Source of the DNA: Cephalotus follicularis
Lineage: Eukaryota; Streptophyta; Magnoliopsida; Oxalidales; Cephalotaceae
Length of the DNA stretch: 64,000 nucleotides
Direction of reading: 5' to 3'
NCBI GenBank assembly: GCA_001972305.1
Contig: BDDD01000719.1
Span: forward strand, 6,042 to 70,041
The translations under genes and the position numbers were made by a program. This document shows positions 36,901 to 49,548 of this stretch, one piece after another. Below the pieces are notes generated by a model. It ran no database searches and had not been told where the DNA came from. It worked only from the letters and a program-made list of their open reading frames with translations. The stretch's first letter is position 1. Each line of letters begins with the position of its first letter.

Positions 36901-39235
36901 AGAATTTAACCACCATATATGATTTGCATTCTCACTCTACCAAATTCGCAAAAAAACAACTAATGATTTTGTCTATAGGGTAGAATGAATTATGATTTTG
37001 TCAATATGATAGATTTTGTTAAAAAAAAAATTCAGTTATTACAGATAGACCTAGCAAATATGATTTGCAATTATGAGGCTTTAGAAGATGCAACTACTCC
37101 GGCACCAACAAAAGAAGCAAGCACCGAGGTACATGAAGCTCATCAAAAGATGTGAGAGCAAGTAATATCGATTTAACTCCGTGGCACATGATATTCTACG
37201 TTTTTGTATGGCATAAATCACAGAGAGTAAGTAGTCTGGCAAAATATGGGCTCAAAATCCTTTTATACGGGATGACAATAAGCAGTCTAAGAAACAAAAA
37301 AGTAAGGATGATTTATCAGAAAGACAACAAACATATAAAACGTAAAAAGCAAAGAGAGGTATACCTGAGAAGTAGGAGCTTTGGGGGAGTAAAATTTCTT
37401 GCTTTGAGAAGCAAGTTTAAGGTACTTGTGATGTTTTAGAGTATGCTTTTTCTTTTTGGTCGAGAGAAATTTGCTACCTTTACTTCCTTTCAAAGGTTTC
37501 CTTGGTGCAAGATACTCTTCTACTTTTGACACTGGTGGCAACTCATTGGACTTGGATAAAATCCGCAGCTTGGTGCCATTTGCATCAATATAAACTGGAC
37601 CAACATCACAAACATCCTCAGGATGAACCTGTGAGAATCTTTGTTTCTTCCCTTCCGCGGGTGTATCAACTTTCTCAGTTCTTTGAGAGGGCACGCTTGC
37701 AATTGTTGCCCAGTTTGTGCCATTTCTCCTATCAAGCTCCTCTAATGTGCATTGTTTGGCTGTAGTGTAGATATCCACCATCAATCTAGTTCTCCTTGGC
37801 TTAATTCTATGCTTGGTTAGTCTAGAATCGGCAGTCCACTTGGGTGTAGATTCCACAGAAAGGCACTGATCAATGTGAGCATTCAAGGTAGTGTTTGAGG
37901 ATGATGAGAATGTTTTGCAAACAGGGCAAACTTTTGATGCCATTGTTTCCGAGACAGTAGGACAATTTGAAACTATGTCTTCAGTAGAGCAGCGATCAGT
38001 GTGCCCGCCAAATTTCACTATCAATCTGCACTTCTTGCCCGGGGACCTGGTCGTAGTTTCGGTCTTATGGGACACAGGCGGAGCAGCTTCAACTTCAACG
38101 GATGGTTCAAATAAAGTATCAGTTTCTATAGGCTGTGAGCTGGATGATGGCCGGTTATTGTGTACTGACTCTATTTCAGATTGAGACACACTTGTTGTAC
38201 ATGGGAAATCATTTTCTCCTTCAGATCTACATGAACTTGTTGTTTCTAGGCATGGGTCTGGTAGCTTCTGATTCAATTTTGCATTAACTGAACAGTGTAG
38301 AATTGCATGATCATTAGGCCTACAAATCTCCCAATCAACATTTTCTACGTTTTCCTTCTCGAGTGAGCTACTTTCAACTGTGGACCCCTTGATGGATTGG
38401 TTCCTTACTGTATTAAGAGGCTGAAATGGTGGCAAAACATCCTTCACGCCATGTGTCAGGCAAAGTTGCAAACTTTTCAAAGAAAATGGCCAATTCTTCT
38501 TGATATCCTTGCTCCTGGAAGAACATACATAATCTCTGCAGCACAAACCACAATACATTAAATATCAGTTAAGCTTCCCTTGAACTGGAGCCAAAAACAA
38601 ACTTCCATTATGAAATCTTAGCAGACACTTGTATTGTCTCTCCATTTATCAAAGAGACCATATGGACCATAGAACTCTTAGAATAAACACATCAAACGTT
38701 AGGGACAGTCAAGGTATATAACTGGATTCCATAACCTACTGACTTTTGAAAGGAAAAAAATCTGCAATCTGTTGCATGATATGGCTAGAAAAAGTACAGA
38801 CTGTAAGAGGGGTAGCCTACCACCACATGCTACTCCCCTCATGTATCAAAGTGATGTGAAATTGCAAAGAACATCCAGGAAGAAGGACAAGCATATATAA
38901 TATGTTTATGCACACCACTCAAACGCAAAGAAGAGGCGTATTCCTCTGGTGTTGGAATTAAGAGGCGTTAACGAGTTCATAAAGCAAAAGCCCCAAAATA
39001 GAGACAAGATGGGGTCGTGTCATGAGTCAGGCCCCATGTTGAACTTGAGCCATAGGCAACATGTAAGCTCTGGATCTGACCCAACAAGCACAAGTTCTCA
39101 TACACAGATTACTTTGGAAGATCACCCCCATGAGATCAAAGAAAGAAGTAATCAGTCATATCTAGAAACATGACAGCTTTGAACGCAGAAAGCACAGTAC
39201 AGACTTGAACGAAGAGGCTGTATGTGCCAACGACA

Positions 39236-39275
<40 letters not shown>

Positions 39276-39459
39276 CTTACCTTATGGAGAAATTAGGAAG
39301 AGGGGTATGTGGTGACTTAGGCAGATCTACCTCAGGCAAGGGCAAGGGAAAGGGAAGCTTATGAGAAGCACTCTCAATCTCATCACTACATACAGTTTTC
39401 AGTTGTGAGAATTGGCAAGAACATGAGGGATCTGGTGGAGGGTTTTCAATGGATAACAT
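33939..39459 (-). CDS. HAP8-like protein with UBZ4-type zinc finger, three exons
   Basis: Minus-strand model: exon 1 39459-39281, exon 2 38535-37365, exon 3 36893-33939, total 4305 nt and 1434 aa. All borders are GT-AG and the phases join cleanly (exon 1/2 splits an Arg codon; exon 2/3 is phase 0). The N-terminus (MLSIENPPPDPSCSC ... LPEVDL ... NFSIRDYV) and a C-X2-C-X13-H-X3-C finger (Cys263, Cys266, His280, Cys284; CPVCKTF ... HIDQC) are hallmarks of the plant family that includes Arabidopsis HAPLESS 8. UBZ4 fingers usually bind ubiquitin. A Lys-rich stretch (STKKKKHTLKHHK, about 430) may be a nuclear localisation signal. The rest is Ser-rich and probably disordered. A HAP8 mutation was found in a pollen-function screen; the molecular role is unknown. 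Confidence 0.85.
39238..39272. repeat. (AG)n tract at the 5' edge of HAP8-like intron 1
   Basis: Read on the gene's strand this is a (TC)n run of about 17 units starting 8 nt after the GT of the intron 1 donor. Confidence 0.9.
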
Positions 39460-40650
39460 CTGATGGAAACCTTCTCTCTTGTGCTGTTTTTGTAACAGTC
39501 ACAAGCAGCTCTAGCAATTCCACTTCCACGACTAGTACTACTGCTCCTTATCTCTAACTTCTTAGATTTCAGCATATATAACAATATAGGCGTCTCTCTT
39601 ATCTCTTTTTTCTTTATATTATCTCTCTACTAACTCAAACCCCACAACATACACACACCACCACAAAGCAGCCGCAGCAGCTAGCAAAGATCAATTACAC
39701 AACCCCACTAGAATCTTGATCCATCAGCCTGCAAGATCAAGAATTCCAAGAGATTAGACCCATAAGTAACTATAAACATGAGTAGACTAGGATATTCGAG
39801 AGCTTGTCTAAACGTTATTTTATGTAAAGGGAATGAGTGAAATTGAAGCATCTGCGTTTTGATTGATCAAGCAAAGCACAAAATAAGCAAAACAACAAAA
39901 CCCACAAGCAAAGATGTTCCTCAACTCTAGAGCAGTTCATGGAAGTTAGCTGTTATTTTATGTGGCAAGACCCAGAAAAGCAGTGCTCAAGATTGATACT
40001 TTAAGGCACCAGCAACACTAGCACACCTCAAACGATCATATCTATGAAAAGAGAAATCGTATGGTAATAAAGATGAAAAACAGCAAGAGAGAGTCCTATT
40101 CAAAATAGAAATTTTCAAAGTTTGAGCAAAGAAAGTGAGTTATGAGTGATGATATCAGAAATAGTACAAGAAACTTGAAGAGAGATTTAATACATTAAGA
40201 AACAAGACTCTACATAACTAGAAGAGACCAACAAGGCCAAATCTTTGGCCGTCTAAGCGAACACCCGAGACTCAAAACTCAATCTAGTATAAACCCATCT
40301 CTAGATTCTCTAATGTTTTTGGTGAAAAAGAGTACTTTCTCAATCTGTGAAGATATTAAAGCTTACCCACAAACACAAAACTCAAAGCTAAAGAGATCAT
40401 GATGAAATCAAACTAGAAGAAGTTTCAAGTTTCAACTTTGGAATGAAAAACAAAAACAAGATCACAACTTTAGCAAGAGAGAGAGAGAGAGAGGGAGAGT
40501 CACAAAACTTAGAAAATCAGACAAATACAAACCTTAAACAGTTATGAAAGTGTATCATAGTGAAAATTTGAGATGAAATATGAGAGAAATGAGGTAGGAA
40601 GGGAGAGAGAGAGAGAGAGAAGAGCACCACCCACTAACACATCAAATGGG
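39460..40650 (-). other. Probable 5' leader of the HAP8-like gene, with one intron
   Basis: On the minus strand a donor candidate (TTTAAG then GTTTGTATTT) near 40533 and an acceptor (GATCTTGCAG) near 39731 could remove an 0.8-kb leader intron. The upstream part (40560-40640) is CT-rich, as plant leaders often are. No coding frame. Boundaries need transcript evidence. Confidence 0.35.
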
Positions 40651-42053
40651 CATCTGGTTCTCAACACCAAAAAGCAAGTTTGTACCATTAAACACACATC
40701 CACCACGATTCATCTCTCCCATATGTGAATATGCGTTTCAAGTCTTTAAAGACTAAGCGTGTCAATTCCTTTACTAATGCTTGTGTTCGTGTCATCTCTC
40801 TAGATAAATGGTATAACAGTAAGAATCCAAACCTCTTCAATTATTTATTTGGATTTATTTATTAGTTCTATATTGGAAGATTTAAAGGAAGAAACAAAGT
40901 TATCTTTGTTATGTGATTTATAAAAAAAAAATCTATCTATTAAAGGATAACACACCATAACATATGAAAAAATTACCACCCTGTCCCTATTTAAAATAAA
41001 CAAATAGGAGAAAGAGAGAAAAACAAAAGAGTGAAAAAGAAAGCAAGAGAGAGAGAGAGTGTGTGTTGTGTGTGTTTTCTTCTCTCCAAATACGAATACA
41101 AAGCTGTCCTATCCTATACCTACTACCCCACACTATGCCCTTCATTTTCTTCTATTCTTTAATCAATCTTTGATTTTGATTTTGATTTTGATTTTGGCAT
41201 TGGTTTTTGCTTTCTTTCTTTACTTTGGGTTCTTTAGTTAATACTATTACTATAATAATTAACATCAAATCAAAAGGCTCTTACTTTGTTACAGATTCCG
41301 AGCTCTACACGACAAAATTTTGCTGTTGCGCCCTTCACAAATGTCAAATCAGACATTTTTTCTTTTTCCAATTTTACCACTCAAAGTTAATTATTTAGTT
41401 GTTTGTATTCTTTTGGGGTAAAATCAGGAGTAATAATTATAAAGTATCTTCTACACTGTTTGTTACCATATAAAAATGTTTCTCCCTCTCTCATTGGTCA
41501 ATTCTTAGAATATGTTGGAAAAATATGGTTATGAAGTCTGATATCGCGGTACCACTTCTTAAAATCGAGGACTCAATCACTGTAAAACTTTTTTCTTTTC
41601 TTGTAATGGAGATTAACGTGATTATTAGTAGTTTGTCAAATATAATTCGTTAAATCAACATAATATTTTTTTAATATAGGATTCATAATATAATGAATTA
41701 AAAGGTTTTGATAAAAAAAAATTTAAACTCTAGTTAATATAACGTAATAGTTTAGAGATTTAGCTTAAATAAGGTTTTAGCTTTACTTCTTCAATACCAA
41801 CATCATCTACCAATATCATCTACCAAGGTTTCCCCGTCACTCCCAAACTAGCACTTTCGACTACCACGCAACACCAGCGGTATCACTACCAACCATTTGT
41901 GAGCATCATTAACACCATAACTTCTTCACATCACCAATTCACCGCTACTTCATAATCCATCACACCAGTGCCACCACATATTCTCAATATTATCATTATC
42001 ACTATTAAACAATATATCTTTCTCTCTCTTAACTCTCTCTAACTTACACTCAC

Positions 42054-42101
<48 letters not shown>

Positions 42102-43010
42102 ACAATTATCCATACCATCTCTCTTTCCCTTTCCCTTTCTCGTCTCTCTCTCCATTTCTCCCTCTATCATCAACTATTGCAAACCCAACTACCATATCCG
42201 CCTCTAATGCAAAAGCCCAACCATAACCCGCATACACAAAAATCTCAACCACAAACACGCACCAACTGAATCAAAATCACCACCCCCAAACTCTAAATGC
42301 TCACCAATGGCGTCTCCATCTCTAAAATCGACAATAGTCACCGCAAACACTTCAAGACACACGCACACACTCTCTTTGATTAACAATTAAGCACAATACT
42401 GAAATATGAGAACGATTTATGTTTTAATCATGCCTTATTGAACGTTGGCACGCGGGTGCACAGGCTTCGGTGATGACTTCTTGTGAGCTGAGACGCGTGG
42501 TTGATGTTGGTTAGGGGAGTGGAGTTTTGATGATGGTGGCATTTGGCTTTTGTTGGGAGTTGGCAATAGCTTTGGAGCTGGAGGTTTTGGTTGTTGTGAT
42601 GGACGATTTTAGGCATGTGTGATCTATGTGGAGTTGGTGGCTAACTTGGGGTTTTAAGGATGAAGGTTTAGTGTGAGTTCAATGGAGTCAATGGAGTGTT
42701 GAACATGTTTGGTAGTGATAGTAGTTGTTTGGTAGTGATAATGGTGGTGAATGATGTTGGTGTTAGGGGTGTTCAAACGAACCGAAAAAACAAAAAATTC
42801 GAACCAAACTGGAGTGCTCGTTTAGGTTCGAATTGGATTATAACATGAACGGTTCGGTTTTTGTTTCAACAAATTAAAAACCGCAAAGCTTGGTTGGTTT
42901 CGGTTTATAGGAACTAAAAATCCACCTAAACCGAATTGAACTGGTATAATATATATATATATATATATATATATTATTTAAATCACTAAAATAAGTATAA
43001 ATTATATTTT
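40651..43010. other. Intergenic region with microsatellites
   Basis: No gene is supported. It holds GA/GT-rich sequence at 41040-41090, a C/A-rich stretch at 41800-42400 whose short frames have low-complexity composition, a (CT)n run at 42058-42099, a repeated GGTAGTGATA(A/G)T unit near 42710-42745, sequence of the GGGGTGTTCAAACGAACCG type near 42764 that is common in plant transposon remnants, and an (AT)n tract at about 42948-42974. Confidence 0.5.
42058..42099. repeat. (CT)n microsatellite, about 21 units
   Basis: An uninterrupted CT run, followed by further C/T-rich sequence to about 42170. Confidence 0.95.
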
Positions 43011-43023
43011 TTATATAATAAAT

Positions 43024-43300
43024 AAATAGGTTAAATCTATTATTGCCTCCTGAACTTTACAGTTTGTCACATTGTTTCCCAAACTTTTTTTTCATATCAA
43101 AGTTGCCCCTAAGCTCTTCCTCGTTCATCACCGTTGCCTGCCGTCAAATTTTTATCCAAAACCACTGTTAAGTCTGAGTTGGCACGTTAGGTGATATGTG
43201 GTATTTAACGTGTCAGCTCACACTTAACTGTGATTTTGAAGGGAAAAAAAGTTCAGGATGACACAAAATGTAAAGTTCATGGGACAATAATGGATCAGTT
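43024..43300. mobile_element. MITE-like foldback element, copy 1
   Basis: It shares most of its sequence, in the same order, with copy 2 at 45117-45459: the start GGTTAAATCTATTAT, the block CATCACCGTTGCCT, and the block TTAGGTGATATGTGGTATTT. The distal arm of this copy is less well kept. No coding capacity. Confidence 0.6.
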
Positions 43301-43664
43301 AAGCCATTAAACTATTACATACGCAATGTTCACTTGAGTCCCTAAACTTAAAAAATTGTTTAACATAACCCTCTTAATTCGTTATGTTGGGGTCATACAT
43401 AAAAAAATATTTATATTGTGAATCTTACATTAAAAAATATTATTTTTTCCCAGTCAACGACATTTGATGAATTACTGACATCAGCCTTCACTACGAAAAA
43501 GTTTACAGAGGGGCTAATGGGAACGAAAAACTTCAGTTGGAGGGCTCGATTGAATAATATTTTAGTTCAATGACTTAAGTGAACATCCCATAATAGTTTT
43601 GGGGCTTAAATATGGTTTTAGCCTATAAATTATTCACTCATTTAAAAAAAACCCCCAAACTAGC

Positions 43665-44215
43665 TGTCGGGTGCTGGACCTTGGTGTGACACGCGGCCAA
43701 CCTTCGATCTGGTCACCCAAGCCAACAATCCTCCTTGATCTAGCTGGTCGCGGGGTTGTAAACTCACTACGTCAGTCTTACAAGGTTACAATGCAATAAT
43801 GACATTGAAAACTTCCTCGTTGGGCTAATAAGTCAAACCATTCATATAATATTGAACACCACTTTAACTCAAAAGTCTAAGCTGTTAGCTTGTGATGCCA
43901 ATATTATATATAAATCGTTCACTTCTTTCATTCTTTTCTGTGAGATTCAACTCTCATACGAGAATCTTAACAATCTCTCACATTAACATATGAATCTCTA
44001 TAAGTTATGTAGTTAACACATCACCATCGCTCCCATTTGCACCATAATGTCCGCGAATCAAGAACTAACCGCTCACTGTTACATGAACACTCTTGTCACC
44101 ACGCTTCTAATGCTTATAGTCTGTGCCTTAACTCTGATACTATAATACGCTGGCTTGCTGGACATTAACGTGACATGTGGTCAACCTTTGATCCGGTCAC
44201 ACAAATCCTAACATA
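43665..44215 (-). mobile_element. TRIM-like element remnant
   Basis: Imperfect direct repeats at about 43670-43730 (GCTGGACCTTGGTGTGACAC ... TCTGGTCACCCAAGCC) and 44160-44212 (GCTGGACATTAACGTGACAT ... TCCGGTCACACAAATCC) flank about 430 bp. Beside the right repeat, at about 44126-44142, the sequence GCCTTAACTCTGATACT is the reverse complement of a tRNA-Met-type primer site (AGTATCAGAGTTAAGGC). Orientation is therefore minus. No coding capacity, consistent with a small non-autonomous LTR element. Confidence 0.55.
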
Positions 44216-47066
44216 ATTCAATGACACTCTTGTTAATAATAGAAGCAAGACATTTTTTATTTAATATCATAAATAAATTTAAATATATATGTATAATAAT
44301 AAATTTAAATTATTAAATTTAATTTGTGATAAAATTAGTTTGAAAAAACAATAATATTATTCAAAACATTCGAGTTAATAAAAAGTATTTTTCAGAAAAG
44401 CGACACAAATCCTAATTTGGTTCAATTTAATGTATCTAAAAAGCTATCAATATCTTATCTTTATGTCCAGAATTGTCTAACCATTGATAAAATAAAGTTT
44501 CATGAGTACTCTTATGCTTTTGTTTTTGTACGCACTACATTCAATTTTTTTAACCAATAAGTCAATATGAACCTCAATAATTTTGCAAATATGTTCTAAA
44601 CTTTAAATATTATGATACGTGATCTTCACATTTTATATATCAGATAATCAAGCTTTTTATCCTATGGTGATCACAAAAAACATAAAAAAAATATCAAACT
44701 TGAAATCAATTATCATAAGATTCTAAGTTTTGATAACTTGAATCACTAGTTTTGATTCAACATACAAATTTGAGAATGCCTATCATTGACTATTGTTTTT
44801 ATTTAATTACATATCTTTTAACCATCCCTAATTTTGTCCAATTTTTAATACATTTCACCTTCACAAAAAAATTGATAGTTTCCTTGAAAAGGAAAATAAT
44901 AACCGATGTTAGCCAAAATAAATTGCCTACCCAATTTCAGTTCCACATTAAAAGTGAAACAAAACTAAGTTTTGATAGAAAAAAAATGACGGCAATTTGG
45001 TTAAACATATTTATTTATGAGACAAATATTTAAGTGCTACAGTAATAATAATTATTCGGTTAAGTTTTAATCACGTGATTTCTAAGAAAATGCGTAATAA
45101 ACCTCTGAAAATAAAAAGGGTTAAATCTATTATCGGCCTCTGAATTTTATAATTTGTGTCACATTGATCACTGAATTTTTTTTTGTGTCAAAGTTACCCA
45201 CAAAATCTTCATCCTCCATCACCGTTGCCTTCCGTAAAATTTTCTATCTAAAATCACTATTAAGTATGAGTTGGGACGTTAGGTGATATGTGGTATTTAA
45301 CGTGTCAGCTCACACTTAATAGTAATTTTGTATGAAAAATTTGACGGAAGGCAACGGTAATAAACGGGTAAGAGTTAGGGATAACTTCTTCCCCAAAAAA
45401 GTTCGGAGGTCAACGTAACAGAAAGTGCAAAGTCCAAGAAGTAATAATAGATTTATCCCAAATAAAAAAATGAAGGCATTTGTGTGTTAAAAAAATTTAT
45501 GTAAGAAGATAGTGACTTTTCGATATCAAAAATAATTTATGTTTACACGTATAAAAATTTAAAATATCTTTACAAGAGAGATAGTTAGAGTTTGAAAATT
45601 TATCTTCTTCTGTCTTAGAAATTATTTACTGCAGTTAGGCATAATGACATTAAACATATTTGGATATTTAAAGATATAGGTTGATCCAAATATTTTCATT
45701 GAGGGAATTTATACGTGTCATATGAAATGCAATATCGATTTTTATGTAAAAAATGATAAAAATATTGAGACATCTTGTATTCTTCTTCTCAAATTTAGAT
45801 TTAAAAGTCCATTATAATTATTGAAAATAAATAAATGCAGTATATTAATTCCACTTCCTTCAATGAATGTCATTCATGTATTGTATCTATCACCATTAAA
45901 AACAGTGCACAAAAATACATGAATACGTGGCAATTGGGATTTGGAGTAATTATACGCTCTGCCCCTCGATCTAATGTCTAGTTGGGATGTCTATAATATG
46001 AAAATTTTATCTCTATTAAAAAAATAATTAAAAATATTCAATTAATCTAACAATTGACGTATACAATATACGTAAATTCTATCCGTTAAATTTATAGAAT
46101 ATGAAGAAACTAATTTTTTAAACTAGATAGGTTACTTGATCAAATACCCTCGTATCATATTTTATTAATCTAATCAACTGATTTGATTTTCTATTTGTAT
46201 AGATTACACAAACCAAATTTTAAATTTATCAAATATCTCTAATTATTTCATCAATATATAAAAATTGTAATTTTTGAATAGTTTTCTCGTACACAGAAAA
46301 AAAAAGAGTAATTTTTTCAATGAAATAATAGTGTATATTTGATGTGTTTAGAATTTGATATATATGACCTTCACAAATAGAATGTCTATGATTGGATTCA
46401 TAAAATAAAAATTATCAGTGTCATACAAGGGATAATTTGCATTTTAATTTTCAAACTAATTAAATATTGTAGATATTTCATTGAATTAGTTATTTTTGTA
46501 CTATATATAGGAAAATTATATAATTGTTTAGATTATTAAATGTCAGTAAAATAGTTTGAGCATTCAATAAATTTAAAAATTAAAATGCATGATCTATATA
46601 GATAAAATATTAAATTCAACTATTAGATTTATAAAATATATATATCATAAGTTCTAATTATCGGTAACATAACTAACAAATTACGTGTTATGTCAAGTAT
46701 ATACTTATATCTCATGTTTTAATTGTCCTATTACTCTGTTAGCTTAGTGTTTAGTGGTGTCACTTAGTTTAAGTGGTAAGAACATTAGTAATAGAATGCC
46801 AAATTTTGAATTTTTTTTTCAGAGAAGGTACGCCTATATTTTGTTTTTGAAAAATTTTAAAAGGTGGAGAGTAATTATTTGTTGTGTAACTCATCATCCA
46901 TTAAAATACTATATATGTCACAATTATTTATTTCGTATACCTCCATTGATTTCAAATAAGGAGCAACTAATTATTTAAAAAATTATCTAAAATTACATAA
47001 TTTTAGGTTATTCACTCCACAAGGTCTACTTATATTAACGGTATTATTAATTGATATTTTACGATA
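44216..47066. other. AT-rich spacer before the Copia element
   Basis: Apart from MITE copy 2 it holds only AT-rich sequence. Short frames (44752-45033, 46754-46978) lack domains. Confidence 0.5.
45117..45459. mobile_element. MITE-like foldback element, copy 2
   Basis: It starts GGGTTAAATCTATTAT and ends ATAATAGATTTATCCC, near-perfect terminal inverted repeats. Inner blocks also pair: ACCGTTGCCTTCCGT and ACGGAAGGCAACGGT. No frame. Together with 43024-43300 it shows a small family present at least twice within 2.1 kb. The superfamily is not assigned. Confidence 0.75.
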
Positions 47067-47280
47067 TGTTATAAACTTTTGGGATTAACTAACAAAGGAG
47101 ATTACACTATATAGATATCAAGAGAGAGATTGAGAGAGAAAGTAATGGATTTTCTTATTATGAATTCCTTAATTTCTTCTTAACATTACATTCTTATTTA
47201 TAGGAGTTTACGGGGTTGTTGGAATAGTGTTTGGTTGTTAGAATAGTAATTCACTATTCATGTTTGACAATTTTACAATA
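47067..47280 (-). repeat. 3' LTR of the Copia element
   Basis: 214 bp; on the plus strand it starts TGTTATAAACTTTTGGG and ends CAATTTTACAATA. It pairs with 52148-52361. Confidence 0.88.
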
Positions 47281-47421
47281 CTCCCCATTGAATTTCTATT
47301 CCATATTACTATGATTGTCTCGTTAAAACCTTACTAGGAAAAACCCATTGGGATAAAAACATTTGCGAAGGAAAAAGACAGTCTCCCCCTGAAACAAAAC
47401 TTCACAAGTTCTTGAACTGTA

Positions 47422-49221
47422 TTAATGAAGATCTTTAATCTGACGCATCCCAATATCATGTCTGAGCTTCTTGAATGTAGTACCCGGTAATGCCTTCGTA
47501 AATAAATCCGTTAAATTGTCACTTGATCGGATTTGTTGTACATCAATATCACCATTTTTCTGAAGCTCATGAGTGTAGAAGAATTTTGGTGAAATATGTT
47601 TCGTTCGATCACCCTTGATATATCCTCCTCTGAGTTGTGTGATACAAGCAGTATTATCTTCATATATTACTGTGGGATTATTTCTAATCGAAGATAGTCC
47701 ACACGATTCCTGTATATGTTGAATCATTGATCTCAACCATATACATTCTCGACTTGCTTCATGAATTGCAAGGATCTCTGAATGATTCGAAGAAGTTGCT
47801 GTCATTGTCTATTTTGTTGAACGCAATGATATAGCAGTGTCACAAAAGGTAAAGACATAACCGGTTTGTGATCTTGTTTTATGTGGATCAGACAAGTATC
47901 CCGCATCAGCATATCCAATCAATGTTGTTTTTGTTCCCCTTGGATAAAATAGACCCATATCAGTGCTTCCACGCATATAGCGCATTATGTGCTTAATCCC
48001 ATTTCAGTGCCTTCTCGTTGGTGTAGAGCTATATCTTACTAGTAAATTGAAAGAGAATGCAATATCAGGTCTTGTGCAATTTGCAAGATACAATAGTGCT
48101 CCAATTGCGCTAAGATAAGGAACTTCAGGTCCAATGATTTCTTCTCCTTCTTCTTGAGGACGAAATGGATCCTTCTTGACATCAAGAGATCGAACTACCA
48201 TTGGAGTGCTTAGAGGATAAGGTTTGTCCATGTTGAATCGACTAAGAACCTTTTCAGTGTATGTGGATTGATGGATGAAGATCCCAGATGATATGTACTC
48301 CACCTGTATACCAAGACAAAACTTTGTTTTTCCAAGATCTTTCATTTCAAACTCACATTTTAAATATGTTGCAGTCTTTGTAAGTTCTTCAGAAGTACCT
48401 ACAAGATTTAAGTCATCCACATATACTGTAATAATAGCAAATCCATCGTTAGATTTTTTGATAAAAATACATGGACATATTTGATCATTTGTATACCCTT
48501 CTTTGATTAAATATTCACTTAGTTGATTGTACCACATTCGACCAGGTTGTTTCAATCCATACAACGAACGTTGTAGCTTAATTGAATATATGTGGCGAGA
48601 TTTGTTCGATTCAGGAACTTTAAATCCATCAGGAATTCTCATATATATGTCACTATCAAGTGATCCATATAAGTATGTTATTAATACGTCCATAAGACGA
48701 GTTTCAAGTCCGTTCGAAGCAGCCATACTAATTAGGAATCGAAAGGTGATTCCATCCATAACTGGAGAATATGTTTCCTGGTAATCAATATCTGGTCTCT
48801 GTGAGAACCCTTGAGCTACAAGCCTTGCTTTGTATCTCACAATTTCATTTTTCTCATTTCGTTTTTGAACAAATATCCACCTGAATCCAACAGGGGTTAC
48901 ACCACTTGGTGTTTGAGTTATTTGTCCAAATACTTCTCGTTTAGACAAAGATTGCAACTCTGCTTGTATTGCATCTTTCCATTTTGGCCAATCATTTCTT
49001 TGTTGACATTGTTCAACACTTTGTGGTTCAGGATCCATAACATGATTTGTAATATCCAATGCAATGACATAGGCAAATTTGTCATTAACTATAATCTCAT
49101 CTCGATTCCATATTTGTACGTTATGTGCATAATTAATCGAGACTTCTTGATTTTGAAATCCCACAGTCTCTTCAGGGCTTTGTACTCTCTCTGGAGTCAA
49201 TGTGAGTTCTAGAAATAACAC
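47422..49221 (-). pseudogene. Copia reverse transcriptase and RNase H remnant
   Basis: One reading frame runs from 49221 to 47422 with stops at 48006-48004 (TGA) and 47811-47809 (TAG). Motifs: WIFVQKRNEKNEIVRYKARL at the start of the polymerase, VYVDDLNLVG as the catalytic YVDD, then SEILAIHEASRECIWLR and EDNTACI with a TKHI-type end for RNase H. The second catalytic region reads RLMDVLITYLYGSL, where the family usually has VKTAFLYG-like sequence, so the protein is also substituted. Confidence 0.9.
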
Positions 49222-49548
49222 ATTATCTTGTGTTAATGCTATTTCAGGGTTTTATACACCACTCTTATTTGTCTTTCATTTTTGTGGTACAATATCTTTG
49301 GCTCCAATTGGTCTACCACGTTTCAACTGTGGTTTAGATTTTAATATATCGATAGAGCTTTCACTAGCTTTAAATATATCAATTTTTGCTGGAGTATTCA
49401 CAGCTGGTATATAAGATTTTACTATTTTTTGAGCATCATTAAATACATCTGGCATTTGATTAGCAATATTCTGTAAATTAATGATCCTTTGAACTTGTAG
49501 TTCACATTCATTTGTACGTGGATCAAAACTATGTAATCTTGATACTTT

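Noticed and set aside
41059..41398. Small secreted or membrane peptide frames next to the HAP8 leader
   Set aside because: They derive from a repeated TTTTGAT stretch and T-rich sequence; no conserved domain or clear start.
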